Source: CAYLZW01 sp964388085 (GTDB lineage: Bacteria; Myxococcota; UBA727; CAYLZW01). Taken from it: a stretch of DNA of 47,845 nucleotides. Below are positions 1 to 6,689 of the stretch, piece after piece (the first letter of the stretch is position 1; every line of letters starts with the position of its first letter). Where the stretch lies: contig CAYLZW010000011.1 of NCBI GenBank assembly GCA_964388085.1, forward strand, positions 1 to 47,845, written 5' to 3'. A program made the position numbers and the translations under genes. The notes beneath the pieces are model-generated. The model did no database searches. It saw only the letters and a list, made by a program, of their open reading frames with translations, and had not been told where the DNA came from.

Positions 1-40
1 ACTGATTCGTTCGCCGAAGGCACGACGCGCGCGGGCAGGG

Positions 41-46
41 TAGCTT
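41..46 (+). promoter_or_regulatory. Candidate -10 box of a leaderless promoter
   Basis: TAGCTT lies six bases upstream of the ATG at 53, and no Shine-Dalgarno is visible. Transcription would start at or next to the A of the ATG. No convincing -35 box is seen. The same arrangement recurs at five other genes in this window. Confidence 0.35.
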
Positions 47-52
47 CCGGCC

Positions 53-922
53 ATGCGCGTCGTCGTCATCGTTCTGCTGTCGCTCTGCGTGTCCGCGTGC
101 GGGCAGCCGCCGCCCGCGAAGCCGTACCTGACGCGCTTCGAGGGGCCGCTGCACATCTCTCACCAGGGCGGTGAGGACATTCACCCGACGAACACGATGT
201 ACGCGTTTCAGCGCTCGGTGGATCTCTACGACACCGACGTGCTCGAGCTCGACGTGCACCGCACGGCGGACGGCGTGCTCGTGGTGCTGCACGACGAGAC
301 CGTCGACCGCACCACGAACGGCAGCGGGCTCGTCAAGGAGATGTCGCTCGGCGAGCTCCAGGCGCTCGACGCGGCGTACACGTTCAGCATGGACGGGGGC
401 GAGACCTTCCCCGAGCGCGGCAAGGGGCACGTCATCCCGACGCTGGCCGACGTGTTCACGCAATTCCCCGACCAGCTCACCAACATCGAGATCAAGCAGC
501 GCGAGCCGCCCATCGAGGACGATCTCATAGAGCTCATCGAGGGGTTCGGTATGCAGGACAAGGTCTGCCTCGGCTCCTTCGACGACGCCGTGGCCTCGCG
601 CCTGCGAGAACGCCTGCCTGACGCCTGTCACTACGCGCCCGAGGGCATGGCGCGCGATTACTTCTTCGGCTCGCGCGTGCGCGTCACGGGCTTCTTCCCG
701 CCGCCGGTGGACGCCTTCGCGCTGCCCGTCACGTCGGGCGACATCGAGGTCATCGACCCGCTGCTCATCGACACGCTGCACGAGCAGGGCAGGTTCCTAT
801 GGGCCTGGACCATCGACGAAGAGGACGAGATGCGCCGGCTGCTCGAGCTCGGCGTCGACGGCATCATGACCAATCGCCCCGACCTCCTCGACGACGTCAT
901 GGTCGAGCTCGGCCTACGCTGA
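53..922 (+). CDS. Glycerophosphodiester phosphodiesterase-like lipoprotein
   Basis: A 289-residue lipoprotein with a short hydrophobic N-terminus and a lipobox ending VSAC (C16). The rest is a GDPD-type TIM barrel, a family that hydrolyses glycerophosphodiesters to glycerol-3-phosphate and an alcohol. Visible family motifs are H37, the metal-ligand pair E65/D67 in ELDVHRT, the second histidine in VVLHDE (H80), and DRTTNGSG. C-terminal barrel motifs include WAWTIDEEDE and DGIMTNRPD. Two oddities: the usual HRG is HQG (residues 37-39) and the PENT motif is PTNT. The substrate may therefore differ from simple glycerophosphodiesters. The start is set by the signal peptide. It is convergent with the next gene and probably acts at the membrane/periplasm. 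Confidence 0.85.
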   Translation: MRVVVIVLLSLCVSACGQPPPAKPYLTRFEGPLHISHQGGEDIHPTNTMYAFQRSVDLYDTDVLELDVHRTADGVLVVLHDETVDRTTNGSGLVKEMSLGELQALDAAYTFSMDGGETFPERGKGHVIPTLADVFTQFPDQLTNIEIKQREPPIEDDLIELIEGFGMQDKVCLGSFDDAVASRLRERLPDACHYAPEGMARDYFFGSRVRVTGFFPPPVDAFALPVTSGDIEVIDPLLIDTLHEQGRFLWAWTIDEEDEMRRLLELGVDGIMTNRPDLLDDVMVELGLR

Positions 923-945
923 CGGATTGAGCGACGGCGTCGTCG

Positions 946-1203
946 TCAGAACGCCATGGCGCGCAGCCCGGGCGCGCGCGGCAACGGCGCCTCGTTGCCG
1001 GCCGTCACGTCGACGTCGCCCACGACCGGCACAAAGCGTGTGATCCACGGGAACGCCGCCGCGACCTGCGGCGAGACGCCGAGGCAGCAATAGAGGCCCG
1101 CCGCACAGCAGATCGTGCACGGCGACGTCGGCGCGCTCTGCGCGCGCGTCGGCGTGGAGGATGTGAACGCGAGCGTGAGGGCGACGAGGGGGGCGATGCG
1201 CAT
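946..1203 (-). CDS. Small secreted cysteine-rich protein, unknown
   Basis: An 85-residue protein with a clear Sec-type signal peptide (hydrophobic residues 3-13, probable cleavage near TRA-Q at about residue 21). The short mature part has five closely spaced cysteines (C29, C32, C33, C39, C40) followed by a Pro/Val-rich tail. The Cys cluster could hold disulfides or a metal. I recognise no family. An upstream in-frame ATG at 1245 would bury the signal peptide, so the ATG at 1203 is preferred. A TATTGT hexamer six bases upstream, with no Shine-Dalgarno, fits a leaderless transcript. It is the last gene of the minus-strand run that begins at 5596. Confidence 0.6.
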   Translation of the reverse strand: MRIAPLVALTLAFTSSTPTRAQSAPTSPCTICCAAGLYCCLGVSPQVAAAFPWITRFVPVVGDVDVTAGNEAPLPRAPGLRAMAF

Positions 1204-1209
1204 GGCCGC

Positions 1210-1215
1210 ACAATA
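1210..1215 (-). promoter_or_regulatory. Candidate -10 box of a leaderless promoter
   Basis: On the minus strand TATTGT ends six bases before the ATG at 1203. No Shine-Dalgarno intervenes. It fits the TAnnnT pattern seen at several other starts in the window. Confidence 0.4.
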
Positions 1216-1266
1216 GGCCAGATGCGCCTGCTCCGGGAGCCTCAATTGCCGGGTGTCCCGCGCCGG

Positions 1267-1644
1267 TCAGCTCTTGGCGAGCTTCTTCAGTTGGCTCTGC
1301 AGCTTGGAGACGAAGTTGGGATCGTCCTCGACCATGTCGGCGATGGCGTCCTCCATGTTCTTAGAGCCCTTGCCCTTCTGCTCGCCATAGCGCTCTTTGA
1401 TGACCAGGCCGACGAACTTGCGGCTGGCCTCTTCCTTCGACGCCTTGCCGTCCTCGAGGTCCTTGGCGAGCTCCTGCAGCTCCTCGAGCAAGCGGGAGCG
1501 GAGCTTGCGCGCCTCCTCCTCGGTGTCGACCTTCTCGTCGACGAGCCCAGAGAAGCGCGCGCCCTGCGCCTTGCTCGCGCCTTCCGTCTTGCCTGCGCCA
1601 CGCACGCCGCGGGCGCCACCGGAAGATCCGCTCTTGATCCGCAT
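1267..1644 (-). CDS. Small charged helical protein, unknown
   Basis: A 125-residue protein without signal peptide or membrane segment. Residues 1-30 are Gly/Ser/Ala/Lys/Arg-rich and probably disordered. Residues 35-125 are highly charged (EEEARKLRSRLLEELQEL and similar) and should form long amphipathic helices. The start is supported by AAGGAG about nine bases upstream. It lies just downstream of a small TPR protein, and neighbours of similar size and character suggest one operon. The disordered basic N-terminus and helical body resemble proteins handled by export chaperones or flagellar/type III accessory proteins, but that is inference. I do not recognise the family. Confidence 0.6.
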   Translation of the reverse strand: MRIKSGSSGGARGVRGAGKTEGASKAQGARFSGLVDEKVDTEEEARKLRSRLLEELQELAKDLEDGKASKEEASRKFVGLVIKERYGEQKGKGSKNMEDAIADMVEDDPNFVSKLQSQLKKLAKS

Positions 1645-1676
1645 TGAGCTCCACTCCTTCGGACGTTGGCAGCTGA

Positions 1677-2090
1677 TCAGCCGAGCTCGCCGGCCTCGAG
1701 CGCGCTCAAGAGCGCCTTCGCGAATGTAGCGGGTTGACCGTCCGGATCCATCTCGATGGCCTTTTGCAAGGCCGCTTTGCCCTCGTCGACCTTGTTCAGG
1801 AACAACAGCGCCTCGCCGACGTGGGCCTGCGCGTTGGCGCTCTCGGGCCGCAGCTTGAGCGCCTCCTGGTGGAGCTTCAGCGCGCGCTGGTAGCGGCCCT
1901 GGGCGAAGTGCAGGTTGCCGAGCGCCACGAGGGGGACGTCGCTCTCGGGCAGCAGCGCGCTGACGCCGGCGAAGACGTCCTCGGCCTCCTTCGGCCGACC
2001 CATCTCGAGGTAGAGGTAGCCGGTCTCGAGCAGCAGCGCGACCTCGCCCTGCGGTACGTCGATGAGCCCGTGGAGAATCTCGTCAGCCAT
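1677..2090 (-). CDS. Small TPR protein, resembles class II type III secretion chaperones
   Basis: A 137-residue soluble protein made almost wholly of three tetratricopeptide repeats (about residues 17-50, 52-85 and 86-119), each with TPR-like G/A/A/P positions such as GRPKEAEDVF, GRYQRALKLHQEALKLRP and KAIEMDP. This size and three-repeat architecture match SycD/LcrH/IpgC chaperones, which hold translocator proteins before type III export; many unrelated small TPR proteins look similar. The ATG at 2090 is preferred over 2144 because GCGAGG precedes it and the longer N-terminus is not repeat-like. TAGACT at 2122-2127 (minus) is a plausible -10 box. The next gene upstream encodes a protein with a hydrophobic middle, the usual partner type. 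Confidence 0.7.
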   Translation of the reverse strand: MADEILHGLIDVPQGEVALLLETGYLYLEMGRPKEAEDVFAGVSALLPESDVPLVALGNLHFAQGRYQRALKLHQEALKLRPESANAQAHVGEALLFLNKVDEGKAALQKAIEMDPDGQPATFAKALLSALEAGELG

Positions 2091-2221
2091 GAAGCCTCGC
2101 TTGCCTTCCGGGTGCGGACAGAGTCTAGGACGTTCCGCGCCCAAAAGGGCAGCGCGGGCGCCCTCCTTCGAGGTGACGCCCGCGCATCATGCCGCTCAAG
2201 GGTCTGAGCGCCTGCTCAGGA

Positions 2222-2740
2222 TCAGCGGACGTTGTTGATGGACGACTTGGCGGTGTCGTGCTTCGTCTTCATGACGTTCGAGATCGTCGTGAAGGAGCGG
2301 TTCTCCTGCTGCATCTTCTCCTGCAGCTGGAGGTACTGCAGGTTGAAGCTCGCCATCATCTCCTGCATGCCCTTGGTCTGGTTGATCATGTCCTGCTGCG
2401 CGTTGCCGGTGGACTTGCCGCCGGTGTTCGTGCCGAGGCCGGGGCCGCCGAAGGGCAGGTCGCTCGTGCCGACCGCCATGGCGCCGCCGCCGCCGCCGAT
2501 GGCGCCACCGCCCGCGCCGCCCGTCATGGCCTGGCCCGCGCCGGTGACCGCCGCCGAGACGACCGCCGCGCCGGGGACGAAGGGAGCCGCGACGCCGACC
2601 GCGCCACCGACGACGCCCGCGCCCGCGCCGATGCCGTTGCGCATCTGGGTGCCGAAGTCGGTGCGGGGCGACTGGCGGACCGTGGTGCTGCCGGTGTTGA
2701 GCTGAATGGAACCGCCGCGACCGGTAGGATTGATGGCCAT
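2222..2740 (-). CDS. Gly/Ala-rich hydrophobic-core protein, candidate secreted translocator-like protein
   Basis: A 172-residue protein with no N-terminal signal. Residues 1-33 are polar and Gly/Ser/Thr-rich. Residues 34-90 form a long Gly/Ala/Val segment that could insert into or pack against a membrane. Residues 91-112 are a Gly/Asn linker, and residues 113-172 are a Met/Gln-rich amphipathic helix ending SSINNVR. A hydrophobic middle, helical C-terminus and adjacent three-TPR protein match the layout of small type III translocators (SctB/YopD class), but I see no sequence signature that proves it. AGGAG about nine bases upstream fixes the start. Alternatives are a surface filament subunit or a simple structural protein. 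Confidence 0.55.
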   Translation of the reverse strand: MAINPTGRGGSIQLNTGSTTVRQSPRTDFGTQMRNGIGAGAGVVGGAVGVAAPFVPGAAVVSAAVTGAGQAMTGGAGGGAIGGGGGAMAVGTSDLPFGGPGLGTNTGGKSTGNAQQDMINQTKGMQEMMASFNLQYLQLQEKMQQENRSFTTISNVMKTKHDTAKSSINNVR

Positions 2741-2950
2741 GTGAAGTCTCCTGTAAGCGTGAAAGCGAGAGGGTGGGGAAGCGGGTTCGCGTAGCGCTTG
2801 CGCGGGCGAACGAGAGGCTGGTCCTTCGGAAGTTGCAGGGAGGTGGTCACCTCCGGCCTTACGAAGAGGATTATCGCGGGTGGGTCCCGCCCGTTGCGCC
2901 TCTGGCGCCCGTGGATCCGGACCGATGCGGCAGGATCGCTGCCGCCGAGG

Positions 2951-3280
2951 CTATTTGCCGCCTTGCAGCGCTGCCTTCGTCTCGAGCAGGTGCTCGATGA
3001 GGTCCCCGGCGCGCTCGTAGGCGACCGCGGCCTTCTTGGCGCCCGCCTTCTCTTTGTTGGAGCCGGAGGCGGCGAGCTCCTGCAGGGCGGTCATGCGGGT
3101 GGAGAGCCCTGAGAGATCAGGGGTCTCCGAGCCTACGAGCGCCTCGACGCGGGGGAAGCCGACGCTCTCCGCCGGGGCAGCGCCAGCGCCGCCCTTGCCC
3201 TTCTTCTCGCCGGGACGGTCCACCCGTTGACGGACCTGATCGCTGATCTTGAAGCCCTTCAGCTCGTCTTCCCTCGACAT
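2951..3280 (-). CDS. Small helical protein, unknown
   Basis: A 109-residue soluble protein. The N-terminus is charged (MSREDELKGFKISDQVRQRV), then a Lys/Gly/Ala/Pro linker at about residues 28-45, then two predicted helices to the C-terminus (SGLSTRMTALQELAASG and KKAAVAYERAGDLIEHLLE). The ATG at 3280 is preferred over 3346 because the extra 22 residues are Arg/Ser-rich shadow-like sequence and AGGA precedes 3280. It lies 28 bp downstream of the membrane-protein gene and is probably co-transcribed with it. Family unknown. Size and helicity fit a co-chaperone or export substrate of the same presumed system. Confidence 0.55.
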   Translation of the reverse strand: MSREDELKGFKISDQVRQRVDRPGEKKGKGGAGAAPAESVGFPRVEALVGSETPDLSGLSTRMTALQELAASGSNKEKAGAKKAAVAYERAGDLIEHLLETKAALQGGK

Positions 3281-3308
3281 GTTTCGGCGTCCTGACCGCA
3301 GGCGCGCG

Positions 3309-4310
3309 CTACCTGCGTACGTCGGAGAAGCGCGCGAAGCCACCATAAGACAGGCCGGTCCCCGAGACCAAGGTCCAGTACAGGCCGAAGTGGAGCTGTA
3401 CCGGCCAGTCCGGCGTCTTCGACAGGCCGTAGAGCAGCAGCAGGTAGGCGCCCGCGATCGTGGAGGCGGCGCCGAGCAGGACCAGCCACAGAGAGATGCG
3501 GCGGTGCTGCGCGAGCTCGTCGCGCCGGGTCATGCGCAGGCCGCGCAGGGCGGAAGAGCGGCCCACCAGCGCCAGCGCCACCAACGCGATGGCGAGGTGC
3601 AGCACGCCGCCGGCGAGCAGCCCGACCCGCAGGGAGTGGGCCGGATCGGAGACCCAGGGCATCAGCACACCGGCGATCACGCTGACCGAGCACCCCGTCG
3701 TCACGCGGTCGGCGCCGGAGAGCCCGCGCCAGCCAAAGCGCAGCTCGCGCAGCAGCTCCTCGAGCTCCACGGCGAGATCGTCGAGCGCGCTCCGGGCGGG
3801 CGGGGGCGCCGGTCTCGGGGCCACCGGCGGCGCGCTCGGCAGCGGCTCGGCCCGCTCCTTCGGGAGCTGGGACGAGACCGCCGGCCGCTCGAGGGTCTTT
3901 GGACGCTCTCGCGCGGCCTGCGCGGAGGCCGCCGGCGCGCGCTCGGCGGTCTTCAGGCGCTCTCTCGGGGCCTGCGCCGGCGAGGCCGCGGGCGCCCGCT
4001 CGGCGGTGCGCAGGCGCGGTTTGCGCGGCTCGTTCGCCGGCGGCGGCGAGGCGCGCGCGGGCGGGGCTCTCGGGGCCGGGGCGAGCTGCGTGCCCTCCTC
4101 CCGGCTCGGGTCCAAGGGCGCTCGGCCGCGGGGGGCGCGCCCGTCGCCGTCGGTCCCCTTTGGCCCCTCGATGCGGCGGACGCGATCGGTGTGCTGGCGG
4201 ATCTCCCGCTCGCGGCTGTACTCGCGCGCGAGCCGATCGCTCTTCTCGATCAGCGTCTCGGTGCGGCCGAAACGCTCGTCTTCGTCGTCATCCGTCTCGC
4301 CGCGGGCCAT
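3309..4310 (-). CDS. Membrane protein with long Pro/Ala-rich cytoplasmic linker, unknown
   Basis: A 333-residue protein. Residues 1-55 are charged and helical (acidic MARGETDDDEDERFG start). Residues 56-175 are a Pro/Ala/Arg linker with three imperfect repeats of the type RLRTAERAPAAS, RLKTAERAPAAS and RPKTLERPAVSS. Residues 180-200 are an acidic helix (LDDLAVELEELLREL). The C-terminal third has about four hydrophobic segments (for example VSVIAGVLMPWV, LLAGGVLHLAIALVALALV and ISLWLVLLGAASTIAGAYLL). The soluble part should be cytoplasmic and could tether other proteins to the membrane. Family not recognised. Its start has a TAGACT box six bases upstream instead of a Shine-Dalgarno. Confidence 0.6.
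   Translation of the reverse strand: MARGETDDDEDERFGRTETLIEKSDRLAREYSREREIRQHTDRVRRIEGPKGTDGDGRAPRGRAPLDPSREEGTQLAPAPRAPPARASPPPANEPRKPRLRTAERAPAASPAQAPRERLKTAERAPAASAQAARERPKTLERPAVSSQLPKERAEPLPSAPPVAPRPAPPPARSALDDLAVELEELLRELRFGWRGLSGADRVTTGCSVSVIAGVLMPWVSDPAHSLRVGLLAGGVLHLAIALVALALVGRSSALRGLRMTRRDELAQHRRISLWLVLLGAASTIAGAYLLLLYGLSKTPDWPVQLHFGLYWTLVSGTGLSYGGFARFSDVRR
3850..4020 (-). repeat. Three imperfect in-gene repeats (TAERAPAAS type)
   Basis: Within the linker of the membrane protein, a unit of roughly 19 residues recurs three times as R(L/P)(R/K)T-(A/L)ER-(A/P)(P/A)AAS-like sequence. Bounds are approximate. This is a low-complexity tether, not a mobile repeat. Confidence 0.5.
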
Positions 4311-4316
4311 GGCGTC

Positions 4317-4322
4317 AGTCTA
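4317..4322 (-). promoter_or_regulatory. Candidate leaderless promoter (TAGACT)
   Basis: On the minus strand TAGACT ends six bases before the ATG at 4310. A TTCTGC hexamer sits 17 bp upstream of it as a weak -35 candidate. No Shine-Dalgarno is present. Confidence 0.4.
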
Positions 4323-4465
4323 TGCCTGGAGAGCGAGGCGCAGAAGCGGTCGCCCCGAGGGGGTGGTGAGAAATCCCGGACGGAGCCCGAGGGAGAGGCC
4401 GCGCCCCGCCGGCGCCAGGGCCTGAAGCGCCGCTAGGGCGCGCGACGAGAAGCCTGTTCGCGGCT

Positions 4466-5596
4466 TCAGAAGTTTCCCTCGAGGATGTCGCGGGCGACGC
4501 GGGCCTCGGCTCCCTCTCCCTCCGCCAGCCGCGAGAGCAGCGCGTGTGCGTGCGCGCGCTTGCCGAGGGCGGCCCAGGCCTCCACGAGCGCGAGGCCCGC
4601 GTGCGGGTGCTCGCCGCTCGTGCGCCAGGCGTCCTCGCAGTGCGCGGCGGCGAGCTTCGGGTTCTGCACCGGCGACGAGAGCAGCAGGAGGCGGCCGAGG
4701 GCGACCTTCGGCTCCCAGGCGTTTGGTTGATCGCGCGTCAGGCGGACGAGCTCGTGCACGAGCGGCGGGACCTGGCCTTTCCCCGTCATGGCGGTGACGT
4801 CGGCCTTCGCGAGCAAGAGGCGCGGCTCGCCGGGGTAGCGCTCGACGAGGCGATCGAGGTCGAGCATGGCGCCGGCGAAGTCCTTGCCGAGCAGGCGCTC
4901 GCGGATGCGCTGGATCGTCTGTCGGACCGGGTCGTCGTCGTCGTCGCCCCCCTGCCCGGCGCGCGCCAGCTCGATGAGATCGGGGTGCCCCGGATGCGTG
5001 CGCAGCGCGAGCGCGAGGTTGTCGGCCGCCACCTCGTGCGCGCCGCCCTCTCGCTCGAGCCGCACGAGCTCGACCCAGGCCTCGACGCGCTGGGGGCCGT
5101 GCTGGACCGCTTGCACGTAGGCGTCCTCGGCGGCGGCGAGCTGGCCGCGGAAAGCGAGGATGCGTCCGGTGCCGAGCCATGCCCCCGAGTGGGTCGGCGC
5201 CTGCCGCAGCGCGCGCTGGTACAGGCGCAGCGCCTGCTCCTGCTGTCCGTCGTCGAGCAGATCGTCGGCCACCAGGGTGAGCGCGGGCGCGAGATCCCCG
5301 CCGAGCGACACCGAGCGCTTGGCGAGCTGCAGCGCCTGCGCGCGATCGCCGGCGTGCAGCGTCAGCACCGCGAGGAAGGCGAGCGGCTCCGGCCGGCGCG
5401 GGTTCTCGACGACGAGCTCCTTGAGCTGGCCGAGGGCGCTATCGATGCGCCCGCGCGCGGCGTCGAGGCGCGCCAGGGCCACCAGGGCGTTCACGTCGTG
5501 CGGATCGATGCCGAGCACGTGGCGGGCGACGGACTCGGCTCTATCGAGGTTCCCCTCGGCCAGGTGCTTCTCGAGGAGGGCGTTCTCTTCGGACAT
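4466..5596 (-). CDS. TPR-repeat protein
   Basis: A 376-residue soluble alpha-solenoid. Helical TPR-like units fill most of the chain, for example LDRAESVARHVLGIDPHD, QALRLYQRALRQAP and AEDAYVQAVQHGPQR. An acidic hinge (GGDDDDDP) near residue 220 separates two solenoid halves. There is no signal peptide or membrane segment. The ATG at 5596 (MSEENALL) has GGAAG about eight bases upstream, so the longer 5629 start is rejected. It is the first gene of the minus-strand run down to 946 and could be a scaffold for the smaller proteins that follow. No catalytic motif is visible. Confidence 0.75.
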   Translation of the reverse strand: MSEENALLEKHLAEGNLDRAESVARHVLGIDPHDVNALVALARLDAARGRIDSALGQLKELVVENPRRPEPLAFLAVLTLHAGDRAQALQLAKRSVSLGGDLAPALTLVADDLLDDGQQEQALRLYQRALRQAPTHSGAWLGTGRILAFRGQLAAAEDAYVQAVQHGPQRVEAWVELVRLEREGGAHEVAADNLALALRTHPGHPDLIELARAGQGGDDDDDPVRQTIQRIRERLLGKDFAGAMLDLDRLVERYPGEPRLLLAKADVTAMTGKGQVPPLVHELVRLTRDQPNAWEPKVALGRLLLLSSPVQNPKLAAAHCEDAWRTSGEHPHAGLALVEAWAALGKRAHAHALLSRLAEGEGAEARVARDILEGNF

Positions 5597-5729
5597 CGAG
5601 AGCTTCCGCGGGCGGGCGCGCCCGAGCATGCTGTATAGCCGTTTCGCCCGCGCGCCCGCGCGCTTGTTCGCGCGGCCGCTTGATCACCGCGTGTTTGCCG
5701 GCGGGCCACGAGCCCGTAAGACGGTGCCG

Positions 5730-6587
5730 ATGACTTTTCTCTCCCTCGTCGTCGCGCTCTCGTTCGCCGCCCAGACGGGGGCGGCGCCGCTCGCGAGCAC
5801 GGCCGCGCTGCTCGACGACAAGCGCCCCACGGAGGCGCTCGCGTCGCTCGAGGGCGCCGTCTCGAGCGGAGGGCTCTCGGCGGAGCAGCTCGTGCGCGCC
5901 TACGAGCTCATGGGGCGCGCGCATGGGCTGCTCGGACGGGGGCAGCAGGCGCAGCGCGCGTTCGCCTCCGCGCTGCGCATCGAGCCGGGCTGGCGCCTCG
6001 AGGACCTCACGAACCCCGAGGTCAAAGGCCCCTACGACGCCGCGCTGTCGGCGCTCCCGCCGCCGGGCGAGGCCCTGCTCGCGGCGCTCACGCGGGAAGA
6101 GCGCGACGGGCGCCGGGGCATGCTCGCCCGCCTCGTCGCCGACGACATGGACCTGGTGGCGGGCGCGCGCGTGTTGCTCGATGGCGCGGCCCTGACGACG
6201 CTGCCGCTCGCGCGCGGCGAGCCGGAGGTCTTCTACCCGCTCGATCCCGCCGCCGTGCGCGGCCGGCTCGAGGTGCAGCTCATAGACGCCTACGGCAACG
6301 AGCTCGGGCGCCTGCCGCTCGAGATCGTCGTCGATGCGAGCGGAGCGGCCGCGGGGCGGGAGCCGGAGCTGCGTTGGCTCGCGCTCGGCGGCGGCACGCT
6401 GCTCGGGCTTGGTACGGTCGGCGTCACCGCGGCCGGCATCTGGTTCGCGGCGGTGGACGGCGGCGACCTCGAGGCCCCCGAGGGCGCGCGCACGGTGGGC
6501 CTCGCCGGCGTCGGCCTGGCGACCGGGATCATCGCGCTGGGCGGCGCGCTGGTGGTGCTCGACTTCCTGCTCGAGCCGGCGGAGTGA
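5730..6587 (+). CDS. Exported protein with TPR-like N-terminus and hydrophobic C-terminal segments
   Basis: A 285-residue protein with a signal peptide (hydrophobic MTFLSLVVALSFAAQTGAA, cleavage near residue 18). The N-terminal region has one or two TPR-like helical hairpins (AYELMGRAHGLLGRGQQAQRAF, then ALRIEPGWRL). The middle is probably beta-rich. Two hydrophobic, Gly-rich segments follow near the C-terminus (about 220-245 and 258-280). This layout is common in myxobacterial envelope proteins of unknown function. The ATG at 5730 follows TAAGAC by seven bases, again without a Shine-Dalgarno. A longer in-frame reading from 5160 lies antisense to the TPR gene and is rejected. Confidence 0.6.
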   Translation: MTFLSLVVALSFAAQTGAAPLASTAALLDDKRPTEALASLEGAVSSGGLSAEQLVRAYELMGRAHGLLGRGQQAQRAFASALRIEPGWRLEDLTNPEVKGPYDAALSALPPPGEALLAALTREERDGRRGMLARLVADDMDLVAGARVLLDGAALTTLPLARGEPEVFYPLDPAAVRGRLEVQLIDAYGNELGRLPLEIVVDASGAAAGREPELRWLALGGGTLLGLGTVGVTAAGIWFAAVDGGDLEAPEGARTVGLAGVGLATGIIALGGALVVLDFLLEPAE

Positions 6588-6659
6588 CGACGACGGCCGG
6601 CGCGGGATCGGCCGGCCGCGGAGCCTGCCCGCGCAAACGCTACCGCTTGATCGGGCGCG

Positions 6660-6681
6660 CTCGATGGCTACCTCCATCGAG
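6660..6681 (+). promoter_or_regulatory. Perfect inverted repeat just before the histidine kinase start
   Basis: CTCGATGG and CCATCGAG form a perfect 8-bp stem with a six-base loop (CTACCT). The run GGGGGCGGC then separates it from the ATG at 6690. It could be an mRNA hairpin beside the ribosome site or an operator. Chance occurrence cannot be excluded. Confidence 0.35.
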
Positions 6682-6689
6682 GGGGCGGC

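Noticed and set aside
3249..4436. Plus-strand open frame opposite the membrane protein
   Set aside because: Arg/Gly-rich, no domain; the minus strand shows membrane helices and a promoter-like box.
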